From positions 33,220,222 through 33,284,221 of the forward strand of contig JAQNBH010000003.1 in assembly GCA_028752905.1 (NCBI GenBank): a DNA stretch of 64,000 bases. Direction: 5' to 3'. Positions 10,822 to 22,293 of this stretch are shown here, piece after piece. Position 1 is the first letter of the stretch; each line of letters begins with the position of its first letter. Below the pieces are notes generated by a model. That model made no database searches. It saw only the letters and a program-made list of their open reading frames with translations, and was not told where the DNA came from. The position numbers were made by a program, and so were the translations under genes. Source of the stretch: Cladorhizidae sp. MBARI D1340-BT2. Lineage: Eukaryota; Porifera; Demospongiae; Poecilosclerida; Cladorhizidae.

Positions 10822-13800
10822 GTACAGACCTACTCTCTCACTGGTGCCATGAGCTAACTCAGAGGCAACCACATGTCTCCTGTACAGACCTACTCTCTCA
10901 CTGATGCCATGAGCTAACTCAGAGGCAACCACATGTCTCCCGTAAGGTCTACTCTCTCACTGGTGCAATGAGCTAACTCAGAGGCAACCACATGTCTCCC
11001 GCACAGACCTACTCTCTCACTGGTGCCATGAGCTAACTCAGAGGCAACCACATGTCTCCCGTACAGACCTACTCTCTCACTGGTGCGATGAGCTAACTCA
11101 GAGGCAACCACATGTCTCCCGTACAGACCTACTCTCTCACTGGTGCCATGAGCTAACTCAGAGGCAACCACATGTCTCCCGTACAGACCTATGTACTCTC
11201 TCACTGGTGCCATGAGCTAACTCAGAGGCAACCACATGTCTCCCGTACAGACCTACTCTCTCACTGGTGCCATGTGCTAACTCAGAGGCAACCACATGTC
11301 TCCCGTACAGACCTACTCTCTCACTGGTGCCATGAGCTAACTCAGAGGCAACCACATGTATCCCGTACAGACCTACTCTCTCACTAGTGCCATGAGCTAA
11401 CTCAGAGGCAACCACATGTCTCCCGTACAGACCTACACTCTCAGTGGTGCCATGAGCTAACTCAGAGGCAACTACGTGTCTCCCATACAGACCTACTCTC
11501 TCACTGGTGCCATGAGCTAACTCAGAGGCAACCACATGTCTCCCGTACAGACCTACTCTCTCACTGTTGCCATGAGAGGCAACCACATGTCTCCCGTACA
11601 GACCTATGTACTCTCTCACTGGTGCCATGAGCTAACTCAGAGGCAACCACATGTCTCCTGTACAGACCTACTCTCTCACTGGTGCCATGAGCTAACTCAG
11701 AGGTAACCACATGTCTCCTGTACAGACCTACTCTCTCACTGGTACAATGATCTAACTCAGAGGCAACCACATGTCTCCCGTAAGGCCTACTCTCTCACTG
11801 GTGACATGAGCTAACTCAGAGGCAACCACATGTCACCCGTACAGACCTACTCTCTCACTGGTGCCATGAGCTAACTCAGAGGCAACCACATGTCTCCCGT
11901 ACAGACCTACTCTCTCACTGGTGCCATGAGCTAACGAAGAGGCAACCACATGTCTCCCGTACAGACCTACTCTCTCACTGGTGCCATGAGCTAAGTCAGA
12001 GGCAACAACATGTCTCCCGTACAGACCTACTCTCTCACTGGTGCCATGAGCTAACTCAGAGGCAACCACATGTCTCCCGTACAGACCTACTCTCTCACTG
12101 GTGCCATGCGCTAACTCAGAGGCAACCACATGTCTCCCGTACAGACCTACTCTCTCACTGGTGCCATGTGCTAACTCAGAGGCAACCACATGTCTCCCGT
12201 ACAGACCTACTCTCTCACTGGTGCCATGAGCTAACTCAGAGGCAACCACATGTCTCCCGTACAGACCTACTCTCTCACTAGTGCCATGAGCTAACTCAGA
12301 GGCAACCACATGTCTCCCGTACAGACCTACTCTCTCACTGGTGCAATGAGCTAACTCAGAGGCAACCACATGTCTCCCGTACAGACCTACTCTCTCACTG
12401 GTGCCATGAGCTAACTCAGAGGCAACCACATGTCTCCCGTACAGACCTACTCTCTCACTGGTGCCATGATCTAACTCAGAGGCAACCACATGTCTCCCGT
12501 ACAGACCTACTCTCTCACTGGTGCCATGAGCTAACCCAGAGGCAACCACTTGTCTCCCGTACAGACCTACTCTCTCACTGGCGCCATGAGCTAACTCAGA
12601 GGCAACCACGTGTCTCCCGTACAGACCTACTCTCTCACTGGTGCCATGAGCTAACTAAGAGGCAACCACATGTCTCCCGTTCAGACCAACTCTCTCACTG
12701 GTGCCATGAGCTAACTCAGAGACAATCACATGTCTCCTGTACAGACCTACTCTCTCTCTGGTGCCATGAGCTAACTCAGAGGCAACCACATGTCTCCTGT
12801 ACAGACCTACTCTCTCACTGGTGCCATGAGCTAACTCAGAGGCAACCACATGTCTCCTGTACAGACCTAATCTCTCACTGGTACCATGAGCTAACTCAGA
12901 GGCAACCACATGTCTCCCGTAAGGTCTACTCTCTCACTGGTGCCATGAGCTAACTCAGAGGCAACCATATGTCTCCCGCACAGACCTACTCTCTCACTGG
13001 TGCCATGAGTTAACTCAGAGGCAACCACATGTCTCCCGTACAGACCTACTCTCTCACTGGTGCCATGAGCTAACTCAGATGCAACCACATGTCTCCCGTA
13101 CAGACCTACTCTCTCACTGGTGCCATGAGCTAACTCAGAGGCAACCACATGTCTCCCGTACAGACCTATGTACTCTCTCACTGGTGCTATGAGCTAACTT
13201 ATATGCAACCACATGTCTCCCGTACAGACCTACTCTCTCACTGGTGCCACATGCTAACTCAGAGGCAACCACATGTCTCCCGTACAGACCTACTCTCTCA
13301 CTGGTGCCATGAGCTAACTCAGAGGCAACCACATGTCTCCCATACAGACCTACTCTCTCACTAGTGCCATGAGCTAACTCAGAGTCAACCACATGTCTCC
13401 CGTACAGACCTACTCTCTCACTGGTGCCATGAGCTAACTCAGAGGCAACAACATGTCTCCTGTACAGACCAACTTTCTCACTGGTGCCATGAGCTAACTA
13501 AGAGGCAACCACATGTCTCCCGTACAGACCTACTCTCTCACTGGTGCCATTAACTAACTCAGAGACAATCACATGTCTCCTGTAGAGACCTACTCTATCA
13601 CTGGTGCCATGAGCTAACTCAGAGGCAACCACATGTCTTCTGTACAGACCAACTCTCTCACTGGTGCCATGAGCGAACTCAGAGGCAACCACATGTCTCC
13701 TGTACAGACCTACTCTCTCACTGATAACATGAGCTAACTCAGAGGCAACCACATGTCTCCCGTACAGACCTACTCTCTCACTGGTGCCATGAGCTAACTC

Positions 13801-15678
13801 AGAGGCAACCACATGTCTCCCGTACAGACCTACACTATCACTGGTGCCATAAGCTAACTCAGAGGCAACCAAATGTCTCCTGTACAGACCTACTCTCTCA
13901 ATGGTGCCATGAGCTAAGTCAGAGGCAACCACATGTCTCCCGTACAGACCTACTCTCTCACTGGTGCCATTAGCTAACTCAGAGGCAACCACATGTCTCC
14001 CGTACAGACCTACTCTCTCACTGGTGCCATGAGCTAACTCAGAGGCAACCACATGTCTCCCGTACAGACCTACTCACTCACTGGTGCCATGCTCTAACTC
14101 AGAGTCAACCACATGTCTCCCGTACATACCTACTCTCTCACTGGTGCCATGAGCTAACTCAGAGGCAATCACATGTCTCCCGTACAGACCTACTCTCTCA
14201 CTGGTGCCATGAGCTAACTCAGAGGCAACCACATGTCTCCCGTACAGACCTACTCTCACACTGGTGCCATGAGCTAACTCAGAGGCAACCACATGTCTCC
14301 CGTACAGACCTACTCTCTCACTGGTGCCATGAGCTAACTCAGAGGCAACCACATGTCTCCCGTACAGACCTACTTTCTCACTGGTGCCATGAGCTAACTC
14401 AGAGGCAACCACATGTCTCCCGTACAGACCTACTCTCTCACTGGTGCCATGAGCTAACTCAGAGGCAACCACATGTCTCCCGTACAGATCTACTCTCTCA
14501 CTGGTGCCATGAGCTAACTCAGAGGCAACCACATGTCTCTCGTACAGATCTACTCTCTCACTGGTGCCATGATCTAACTCAGAGGCAACCACATGTCTCT
14601 CGTACAGACCTACTCTCTCACTGGTGCCATTAACTAACTCAGAGGCAACCACATGCCTCCCATACAGACCTACTCTCCCACTGGTGCCATAAGCTAACTC
14701 AGAGGCAACCACATGTCTCCCGCACAGACCTACTCTCCCACTGGTGCCATGAGCTAACTCAGAGGCAACCACATGTCTCCCGTACAGACCTACTCTCCCA
14801 CTGGTGCCATGAGCTAAATCAGAGGCAACCACATGTCTCCCGTACATACCTACTCTCTCACTGGTGCCATGAGCTACTCAGAGGCAACCACATGTCTCCT
14901 GTACAGACCTACTCTCTCACTGGTGCGATGAGCAAATTCAGAGGCAACCACATGTCTCCTGTACAGACCTGTACTCTCTCACTGATACCATGAGCTAACT
15001 CAGAGGCAACCACATGTCTCCTGTACAGACCTACTCACTGGTGCCATGAGCTAACTCAGAGGCAACTACGTGTCTCCCATACAGACCTACTCTCTCACTG
15101 GTGCCATGAGCTAACTCAGAGGCAACTACATGTCTCGCGTACAGACCTACTCTCTCACTGGTGCCATGAGCTAACTCAGAGGAAACCACATGTCTCCCGT
15201 ACAGACCTACTCTCTCACTGGTGCCATGAGCTAACTCAGAGGCAACCACATGTCTCCCGTACAGACCTACTCTCTCACTGGTGCCATGAGCTAACTCAGA
15301 GGCAACCACATGTCTCCCGTACAGACCTGCTCTCTCACTGGTACCATGAGCTAACTCAGAGGCAACCACATGTCTCCCGTACAGACCTACTCTCTCACTG
15401 GTGCCATGAGCTAATTCAGAGGCAACCACATGTCTCCCGTACAGACCTACTCTCTCACAGGTGCCATGAGCTAACTTAGAGGCAACCACATGTCTCCCGT
15501 ACAGACCTACTCTCTCACTGGTGCCATGAGCTAACTCAGAGGCAACCACATGTCTCCCGTACAGACCTACTCTCTCACTGGTGCCATGAGCTAACTCAGA
15601 TGCAACCACATGTCTCCCATACAGACCTACTCTCTCACTGGTGCCATGATCTAACTCAGAGGCAACCACATGTCTCCC
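10822..15678. repeat. 4,857-bp tandem duplication, copy 2
   Basis: Directly abuts copy 1. It reproduces rare private variants of copy 1, such as CTTATATGCAACC (8341 / 13198), GCCATTAACTAAC (8692 / 13549), GAGCGAACTC (8815 / 13672) and CACTGATAACATG (8865 / 13722). This shows block duplication and not parallel mutation. Confidence 0.95.
13438..14877. repeat. Second copy of the divergent sub-run
   Basis: Same rare variants as 8581-10020 at an offset of 4,857 bp. Confidence 0.7.
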
Positions 15679-16012
15679 GCACAGACCTACTCTCCCACTG
15701 TTGCCATGAGCTAACTCAGAGGCAACCACATGTCTCCCGTACAGACCTACTCTCCCATTGGTGCCATGAGCTAACTTAGAGACAACCACATGTCTCCCGT
15801 TCAGACCTACTCTCTCACTGGTGCCATGAGCTAACTCAGAGGCAATCACATGTCTTCCGTACAGACCTACTCTCTCAGTGGTGCCATGAGCTAACTCGGA
15901 GGCAACGACATGTCTCCCGTACAGACCTACTCTCTCACTGGTGCCATGAGCTAACTCAGAGGCAACCACATGTCTCCTGTACAGATTTACTCTCTCACTG
16001 GTGCCATGAGCA

Positions 16013-16074
16013 AATTCAGAGGTAACCACATGTCTCCTGTACTGACCTGTACTCTCTCACTGATACCATGAGCT
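16013..16074 (+). repeat. 62-bp landmark monomer class (+2)
   Basis: CCTACTC reads CCTGTACTC and is followed by CACTGATACC or CACTGATATC. There are ten copies: near 10111, 14968, 16048, 17784, 20362, 23229, 28847, 31720, 37332 and 63534. Each is followed immediately by a 56-mer. The sequence is what a 64-mer (CCTATGTAC) would become after losing two bases (AT or TA), so I infer that it is a daughter of the 64-mer class and not an independent +2 event. Confidence 0.9.
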
Positions 16075-16130
16075 AACTCAGAGGCAACCACATGTCTCCC
16101 GTACAGACCTACTCACTGGTGCCATGAGCT
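16075..16130 (+). repeat. 56-bp landmark monomer class (-TCTC)
   Basis: The CT tract at positions 38-44 has lost two CT units, so CTACTCTCTCACTGG reads CTACTCACTGG. This looks like a slippage product. There are 21 copies: near 10173, 15030, 16107, 17843, 20423, 21916, 23289, 24603, 26753, 28906, 31780, 33392, 36020, 37392, 41635, 44797, 49521, 50468, 53817, 54766 and 63593. The next monomer is almost always of the form CTACGTGTCTCCCATAC, or its TATGTG derivative. The 56-mer therefore travels as part of a fixed block, not as recurrent slippage. Monomers reading ACTCACTCACTGG are 60 bp and belong to a different class. Confidence 0.93.
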
Positions 16131-16365
16131 AACTCAGAGGCAACTACGTGTCTCCCATACAGACCTACTCTCTCACTGGTGCCATGAGCTAACTCAGAGG
16201 CAACCACATGTCTCCCGTACAGACCTACTCTCTCACTGGTGCCATGAGAGGCAACCACATGTCTCCCGTAGAGACCTATGTACTCTCTCACTGGTGCCAT
16301 GAGCTAACTCAGAGGCAACCACATGTCTCCTGTACAGACCTACTCTCTCACTGGTACCATGAGCT

Positions 16366-16424
16366 AACTCGGAGGCAACCACATGTCTCCCGTAAGGCCT
16401 ACTCTCTCACTGGTGCCATGAGCT
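16366..16424 (+). repeat. 59-bp landmark monomer class (GTAAGG)
   Basis: Position 30 (C) is deleted and position 33 is usually A to G, so GTACAGACC becomes GTAAGGCC. The AAGGCCT form makes a StuI/HaeIII site that plain monomers lack. Sub-forms are AAGGTCT (for example 1768, 3330, 6087, 8063, 10943, 19152, 24417, 33207, 35834, 49332, 53631, 60458), ATGGCCT (22260, 24948, 27098, 33737, 38995, 49863, 50812, 54161, 55110), TTGGCC (36364), AGGGCC (41979, 45141), a shorter AAGCCT (29190, 32065) and CTTAAGGTCAAC (41450, 44610). There are 51 copies in total. The sub-forms recur at matching HOR positions, so they trace block ancestry. Confidence 0.93.
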
Positions 16425-16721
16425 AACTCAGAGGCAACCACATGTCTCCCGTACTGACCTACTCTCTCACTGGTGCCATGAGCTAACTCAGAGGCAACCA
16501 CATGTCTCCCATACAGACCTACTCTCTCACTGGTGCCATGAGCTAACTAAGAGGCAACTACATGTCTCCCATACAGACCTACTCTCTCACTGGTGCCATG
16601 AGCTACCTCAGAGGCAACCACATGTCTCCCGTACAGACCTTCTCTCTCACTGGTGCCATGAGCTAACTCAGAGGTAACCACATGTCTCCTGTACAGACTT
16701 ACTCTCTCACTGGTGCCATGC

Positions 16722-19300
16722 GCTAACTCAGAGGCAACCACATGTCTCCCGTACAGACCTATGTACTCTTTCACTGGTGCCATGAGCTAACTCAGAGGCA
16801 ACCACATGTCTCCCGTACAGACCTACTCTCTCACTGGTGCCATGTGCTAACTCAGAGGCAACCACATGTCTCCCGTACAGACCTACTCTCTCACTGGTGC
16901 CATGAGCTAATTCAGAGGCGACCACATGTCTCCCGTACAGACCTACTCTCTCACTATTGCCATGAGCTAACTCAGAGGCAACCACATGTCTCCCGTACAG
17001 ACCTACTCTCTCACTGGTGCCATGAGCTAACTCAGAGGCAACCACATGTCTCCCGTACAGACCTACTCTTTCACTGGTGCCATGAGCTAACTCAGAGGCA
17101 ACCACATGTCTCCCGTACAGACCTACTCTCTTACTGGTGCCATGAGCTAACTCAGAGGCAACCACATGTCTCCCGTACAGACCTACTCTCTCACTGGTGC
17201 CATGAGCTAACTCAGAGGCAACCACATGTCTCCTGTACAGACCTACTCTCTCACTGGTGCCATGATCTAACTCAGAGGCAACCACATGTCTCCCGTACAG
17301 ACCTACTCTCTCACTGGTGCCATGAGCTAACTCAGAGGCAACCACATGCCTCCCGTACAGACCTACTCTCCCACTGGTAACATAAGCTAACTCAGAGGCA
17401 ACCACATGTCTCCCGCACAGACCTACTCTCCCACTGTTGCCATGAGCTAACTCAGAGGCAACCACATGTCTCCCGTACAGACCTACTCTCCCACTGGTGC
17501 CATGAGCTAACTTAGAGACAACCACATGTCTCCCGTTCAGACCTACTCTCTCACTGGTGCCATGAGCTAACTCAGAGGCAACCACATGTCTCCCGTACAG
17601 ACCTACTCTCTCAGTGGGTCCATGAGCTAACTCGGAGGCAACCACATGTCTCCCGTACAGACCTACTCTCTCACTGGTGACATGAGCTAACTCAGAGGCA
17701 ACCACATGTCTCCTGTACAGATTTACTCTCTCACTGGTGCCATGAGCAAATTCAGAGGTAACCACATGTCTCCTGTACAGACCTGTACTCTCTCACTGAT
17801 ATCATGAGCTAACTCAGAGGCAACCACATGTCTCCCCTACAGACCTACTCACTGGTGCCATGAGCTAACTCAGAGGCAACTACGTGTCTCCCATACAGAC
17901 CTACTCTCTCACTGGTGCCATGAGCTAACTCAGAGGCAACCACATGTCTCCCGTACAGACCTACTCTCTCACTGGTGCCATGAGAGGCAACCACATGTCT
18001 CCCGTACAGACCTATGTACTCTCTCACTGGTGCCATGAGCTAACTCAGAGGCAACCACATGTCTCCTGTACAGACCTACTCTCTCACTGGTACCATGAGC
18101 TAAGTCAGAGGCAACCACATGTCTCCCGTAAGGCCTACTCTCTCACTGGTGCCATGAGCTAACTCAGAGGCAACCACATGTCTCCCGTACTGACCTACTC
18201 TCTCATTGGTGCCATGAGCTAACTCAGAGGCAACCACATGTCTCCCGTACAGACCTACTCTCTCACTGGTGCCATGAGCTAACTAAGAGGCAACCACATG
18301 TCTCCCATACAGACCTACTCTCTCACTGGTGCCATGCGCTAACTCAGAGGCAACCACATGTCTCCCGTACAGACCTATGTACTCTCTCACTGGTGCCATG
18401 AGCTAACTCAGAGGCAACCACATGTCTCCAGTACAGACCTACACTCTCACTGGTGCCATGTGCTAACTCAGAGGCAACCACATGTCTCCCGTACAGACCT
18501 ACTCTCTCACTGGTGCCATGAGCTAATTCAGAGGCAATCACATGTCTCCCGTACAGACCTACTCTCTCACTATTGCCATGAGCTAACTCAGAGGCAACCA
18601 CATGTCTCCCGTACAGACCTACTCTCTCACTGGTGCCATGAGCTAACTCAGAGGCAACCACATGTCTCCCGTACAGACCTACTCTCTCAATGTTGCCATG
18701 AGCTAACTCAGAGGCAACTAGATGTCTCCCGTACACACCTACTCTCTCACTGGTGCCATGATCTAACTCAGAGGCAACCACATGTCTCCCGTACAGACCT
18801 ACTCTCTCACTGGTGCCATGAGCTAACTCAGAGGCAACCACATGTCTCCCGTACAGACCTACTCTCTCACTGGCGCCATGAGCTAACTCAGAGGCAACCA
18901 CATGTCTCCCGTACAGACCTACTCTCTCACTGGTGCCATGAGCTAACTAAGAGGCAACCACATGTCTCCCGTACAGACCTACTCTCTCACTGGTGCCATT
19001 AGCTAACTCAGAGACAATCACATGTCCCCTGTACAGACCTACTCTCTCACTGGTGCCATGAGCTAACTCAGAGGCAACCACATGTCTCCTGTACAGACCT
19101 ACTCTCTCACTGGTGCCATGAGCTAACTCAGAGGCAACCACATGTCTCCCGTAAGGTCTACTCTCTCACTGGTGCCATGAGCTAACTTAGAGGCAACCAC
19201 ATGTCTCCTGTACAGACCTACTCTCTCACTGGTGCCATGAGCTAACTCAGAGGCAACCACATGTCTCCCGTACAGACCTACTCTCTCACTGGTGCCATGA
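16722..19300. repeat. 2,579-bp tandem duplication, copy 1
   Basis: Bases 16722-19322 match 19301-21901 at a constant 2,579-bp offset (43 monomers - 1 nt, as the landmarks 64, 62, 56, 55, 59, 64, 59 predict). I saw no difference between the copies over about 2.6 kb. The boundaries are sharp: 16721 (C) against 19300 (A), and 19323 (G) against 21902 (A). Rare shared variants include CAGTGGGTCC, GGCAACTAGATG and CAATGTTGCC. Confidence 0.95.
18945..19064 (+). repeat. Conserved two-monomer landmark (TAAG / ATTAG / ACAATCAC)
   Basis: The first monomer begins AACTAAGAGG and ends GCCATTAGCT. The second contains CAGAGACAATCAC, usually followed by CCTGTAC or CCCCTGTAC. Both monomers are 60 bp, so this landmark is visible only from substitutions. 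It recurs more than thirty times across the window, for example near 3064, 5823, 8643, 13500, 21530, 24153, 27371, 32943, 35572, 41186, 44348, 49069, 53367, 57489, 59475 and 61820. It is the most persistent HOR landmark, found even where the 55- and 56-mers are missing. Near 26341 the ATTAG half is present without TAAG, which marks the junction of the 2,150-bp duplication. Confidence 0.85.
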
Positions 19301-21879
19301 GCTAACTCAGAGGCAACCACATGTCTCCCGTACAGACCTATGTACTCTTTCACTGGTGCCATGAGCTAACTCAGAGGCAACCACATGTCTCCCGTACAGA
19401 CCTACTCTCTCACTGGTGCCATGTGCTAACTCAGAGGCAACCACATGTCTCCCGTACAGACCTACTCTCTCACTGGTGCCATGAGCTAATTCAGAGGCGA
19501 CCACATGTCTCCCGTACAGACCTACTCTCTCACTATTGCCATGAGCTAACTCAGAGGCAACCACATGTCTCCCGTACAGACCTACTCTCTCACTGGTGCC
19601 ATGAGCTAACTCAGAGGCAACCACATGTCTCCCGTACAGACCTACTCTTTCACTGGTGCCATGAGCTAACTCAGAGGCAACCACATGTCTCCCGTACAGA
19701 CCTACTCTCTTACTGGTGCCATGAGCTAACTCAGAGGCAACCACATGTCTCCCGTACAGACCTACTCTCTCACTGGTGCCATGAGCTAACTCAGAGGCAA
19801 CCACATGTCTCCTGTACAGACCTACTCTCTCACTGGTGCCATGATCTAACTCAGAGGCAACCACATGTCTCCCGTACAGACCTACTCTCTCACTGGTGCC
19901 ATGAGCTAACTCAGAGGCAACCACATGCCTCCCGTACAGACCTACTCTCCCACTGGTAACATAAGCTAACTCAGAGGCAACCACATGTCTCCCGCACAGA
20001 CCTACTCTCCCACTGTTGCCATGAGCTAACTCAGAGGCAACCACATGTCTCCCGTACAGACCTACTCTCCCACTGGTGCCATGAGCTAACTTAGAGACAA
20101 CCACATGTCTCCCGTTCAGACCTACTCTCTCACTGGTGCCATGAGCTAACTCAGAGGCAACCACATGTCTCCCGTACAGACCTACTCTCTCAGTGGGTCC
20201 ATGAGCTAACTCGGAGGCAACCACATGTCTCCCGTACAGACCTACTCTCTCACTGGTGACATGAGCTAACTCAGAGGCAACCACATGTCTCCTGTACAGA
20301 TTTACTCTCTCACTGGTGCCATGAGCAAATTCAGAGGTAACCACATGTCTCCTGTACAGACCTGTACTCTCTCACTGATATCATGAGCTAACTCAGAGGC
20401 AACCACATGTCTCCCCTACAGACCTACTCACTGGTGCCATGAGCTAACTCAGAGGCAACTACGTGTCTCCCATACAGACCTACTCTCTCACTGGTGCCAT
20501 GAGCTAACTCAGAGGCAACCACATGTCTCCCGTACAGACCTACTCTCTCACTGGTGCCATGAGAGGCAACCACATGTCTCCCGTACAGACCTATGTACTC
20601 TCTCACTGGTGCCATGAGCTAACTCAGAGGCAACCACATGTCTCCTGTACAGACCTACTCTCTCACTGGTACCATGAGCTAAGTCAGAGGCAACCACATG
20701 TCTCCCGTAAGGCCTACTCTCTCACTGGTGCCATGAGCTAACTCAGAGGCAACCACATGTCTCCCGTACTGACCTACTCTCTCATTGGTGCCATGAGCTA
20801 ACTCAGAGGCAACCACATGTCTCCCGTACAGACCTACTCTCTCACTGGTGCCATGAGCTAACTAAGAGGCAACCACATGTCTCCCATACAGACCTACTCT
20901 CTCACTGGTGCCATGCGCTAACTCAGAGGCAACCACATGTCTCCCGTACAGACCTATGTACTCTCTCACTGGTGCCATGAGCTAACTCAGAGGCAACCAC
21001 ATGTCTCCAGTACAGACCTACACTCTCACTGGTGCCATGTGCTAACTCAGAGGCAACCACATGTCTCCCGTACAGACCTACTCTCTCACTGGTGCCATGA
21101 GCTAATTCAGAGGCAATCACATGTCTCCCGTACAGACCTACTCTCTCACTATTGCCATGAGCTAACTCAGAGGCAACCACATGTCTCCCGTACAGACCTA
21201 CTCTCTCACTGGTGCCATGAGCTAACTCAGAGGCAACCACATGTCTCCCGTACAGACCTACTCTCTCAATGTTGCCATGAGCTAACTCAGAGGCAACTAG
21301 ATGTCTCCCGTACACACCTACTCTCTCACTGGTGCCATGATCTAACTCAGAGGCAACCACATGTCTCCCGTACAGACCTACTCTCTCACTGGTGCCATGA
21401 GCTAACTCAGAGGCAACCACATGTCTCCCGTACAGACCTACTCTCTCACTGGCGCCATGAGCTAACTCAGAGGCAACCACATGTCTCCCGTACAGACCTA
21501 CTCTCTCACTGGTGCCATGAGCTAACTAAGAGGCAACCACATGTCTCCCGTACAGACCTACTCTCTCACTGGTGCCATTAGCTAACTCAGAGACAATCAC
21601 ATGTCCCCTGTACAGACCTACTCTCTCACTGGTGCCATGAGCTAACTCAGAGGCAACCACATGTCTCCTGTACAGACCTACTCTCTCACTGGTGCCATGA
21701 GCTAACTCAGAGGCAACCACATGTCTCCCGTAAGGTCTACTCTCTCACTGGTGCCATGAGCTAACTTAGAGGCAACCACATGTCTCCTGTACAGACCTAC
21801 TCTCTCACTGGTGCCATGAGCTAACTCAGAGGCAACCACATGTCTCCCGTACAGACCTACTCTCTCACTGGTGCCATGA
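19301..21879. repeat. 2,579-bp tandem duplication, copy 2
   Basis: Abuts copy 1, and the match runs a further 22 bp into the next HOR. It is the cleanest duplication in the window by eye, so it is either the youngest event or an assembly duplication. Confidence 0.95.
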
Positions 21880-21882
21880 GCT

Positions 21883-22293
21883 AACTCAGAGGCAACCACA
21901 TATCTCCCGTACAGACCTACTCACTGGTGCCATGAGCTAACTCAGAGGCAAATATGTGTCTCCCATACAGACCTACTCTCTCACTGGTGCCATGAGCTAA
22001 CTCAGAGGCAACCACATGTCTCCCGTACAGACCTACTCTCTCACTGGTGCCATGAGAGGCAACCACATGTCTCCCATACAGACCTATGTACTCTCTCACT
22101 GGTGCCATGAGCTAACTCAGAGGCAACCACATAGTCTCCTGTACAGACCTACTCTCTCACTGGTGCCATGAGCTAACTCAGAGGCAACCACATGTCTACT
22201 GTACAGACCTACTCTCTCACTGGTACCATGAGCTAACTCAGAGGCTACCACATGTCTCCCGTATGGCCTACTCTCTCACTGGTGCCATGAGCT
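21883..22293. repeat. Exemplar 56-55-61-59 module (central subtype)
   Basis: This is the module without a 62-mer but with a 61-mer directly after the compound 55-mer, then a 59-mer of the ATGGCC or TTGGCC form. Other copies start near 24603, 26753, 33392 and 36020. It is limited to 21.9-36.4 kb, apart from a 55-61-59 remnant near 38818-38995. Confidence 0.88.
22114..22174 (+). repeat. 61-bp landmark monomer class (+A)
   Basis: One A is inserted after position 19, so CACATGTCTCC reads CACATAGTCTCC. Only six copies exist, near 22132, 24817, 26967, 33607, 36236 and 38873. All lie in the middle of the window and all directly follow a compound 55-bp monomer. The class marks one sub-lineage of the HOR. 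Confidence 0.93.

Larger units (their letters stand above)
15680..16721. repeat. Bridge segment, homologous to 17.4-18.4 kb (offset 1,736 bp)
   Basis: From the CCGCACAG / CTCCCACTGTTGCC monomer (near 15680) onward, this segment matches from about 17415 onward at an offset of 1,736 bp (29 monomers - 4 nt), with scattered substitutions. It carries the first complete 62-56-55-59-64 module of the window. Confidence 0.8.
16013..16788. repeat. Exemplar 62-56-55-59-64 landmark module
   Basis: The order is 62-mer, 56-mer, a CTACGTGTCTCCCATAC monomer, a plain monomer, the compound 55-mer, a CCTGTAC/GGTACC monomer (KpnI site), a 59-mer, three to six 60-mers and then a 64-mer, usually preceded by GCCATGCGCT. 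Other complete modules start near 17784, 20362, 28847, 31720 and 37332. The module starting near 23229 lacks the 59-mer. The one starting near 63534 runs off the window. The modules at 10111 and 14968 stop after the 56-mer. Confidence 0.88.

Noticed and set aside
16075..16130. The CT tract as an independent microsatellite
   Set aside because: The tract is only about three to four CT units long, and its shortened form is tied to a fixed HOR position. It is an inherited variant and not an active microsatellite.
16366..16424. GTAAGG in the 59-mer as a splice donor, with the CT tract and ACAG as an acceptor
   Set aside because: The match is partial, there is no exon to splice, and the motif comes from a one-base deletion in a satellite monomer.
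16728..17765. 345-codon minus-strand open frame (repeated exactly at 19307-20344), and similar frames such as 15031-16029 and 7752-6976
   Set aside because: It is the 60-bp repeat read in its one stop-free minus frame. There is no unique N- or C-terminal sequence, the ends are set by frame-shifting landmark monomers, and an equally open frame exists on the other strand.
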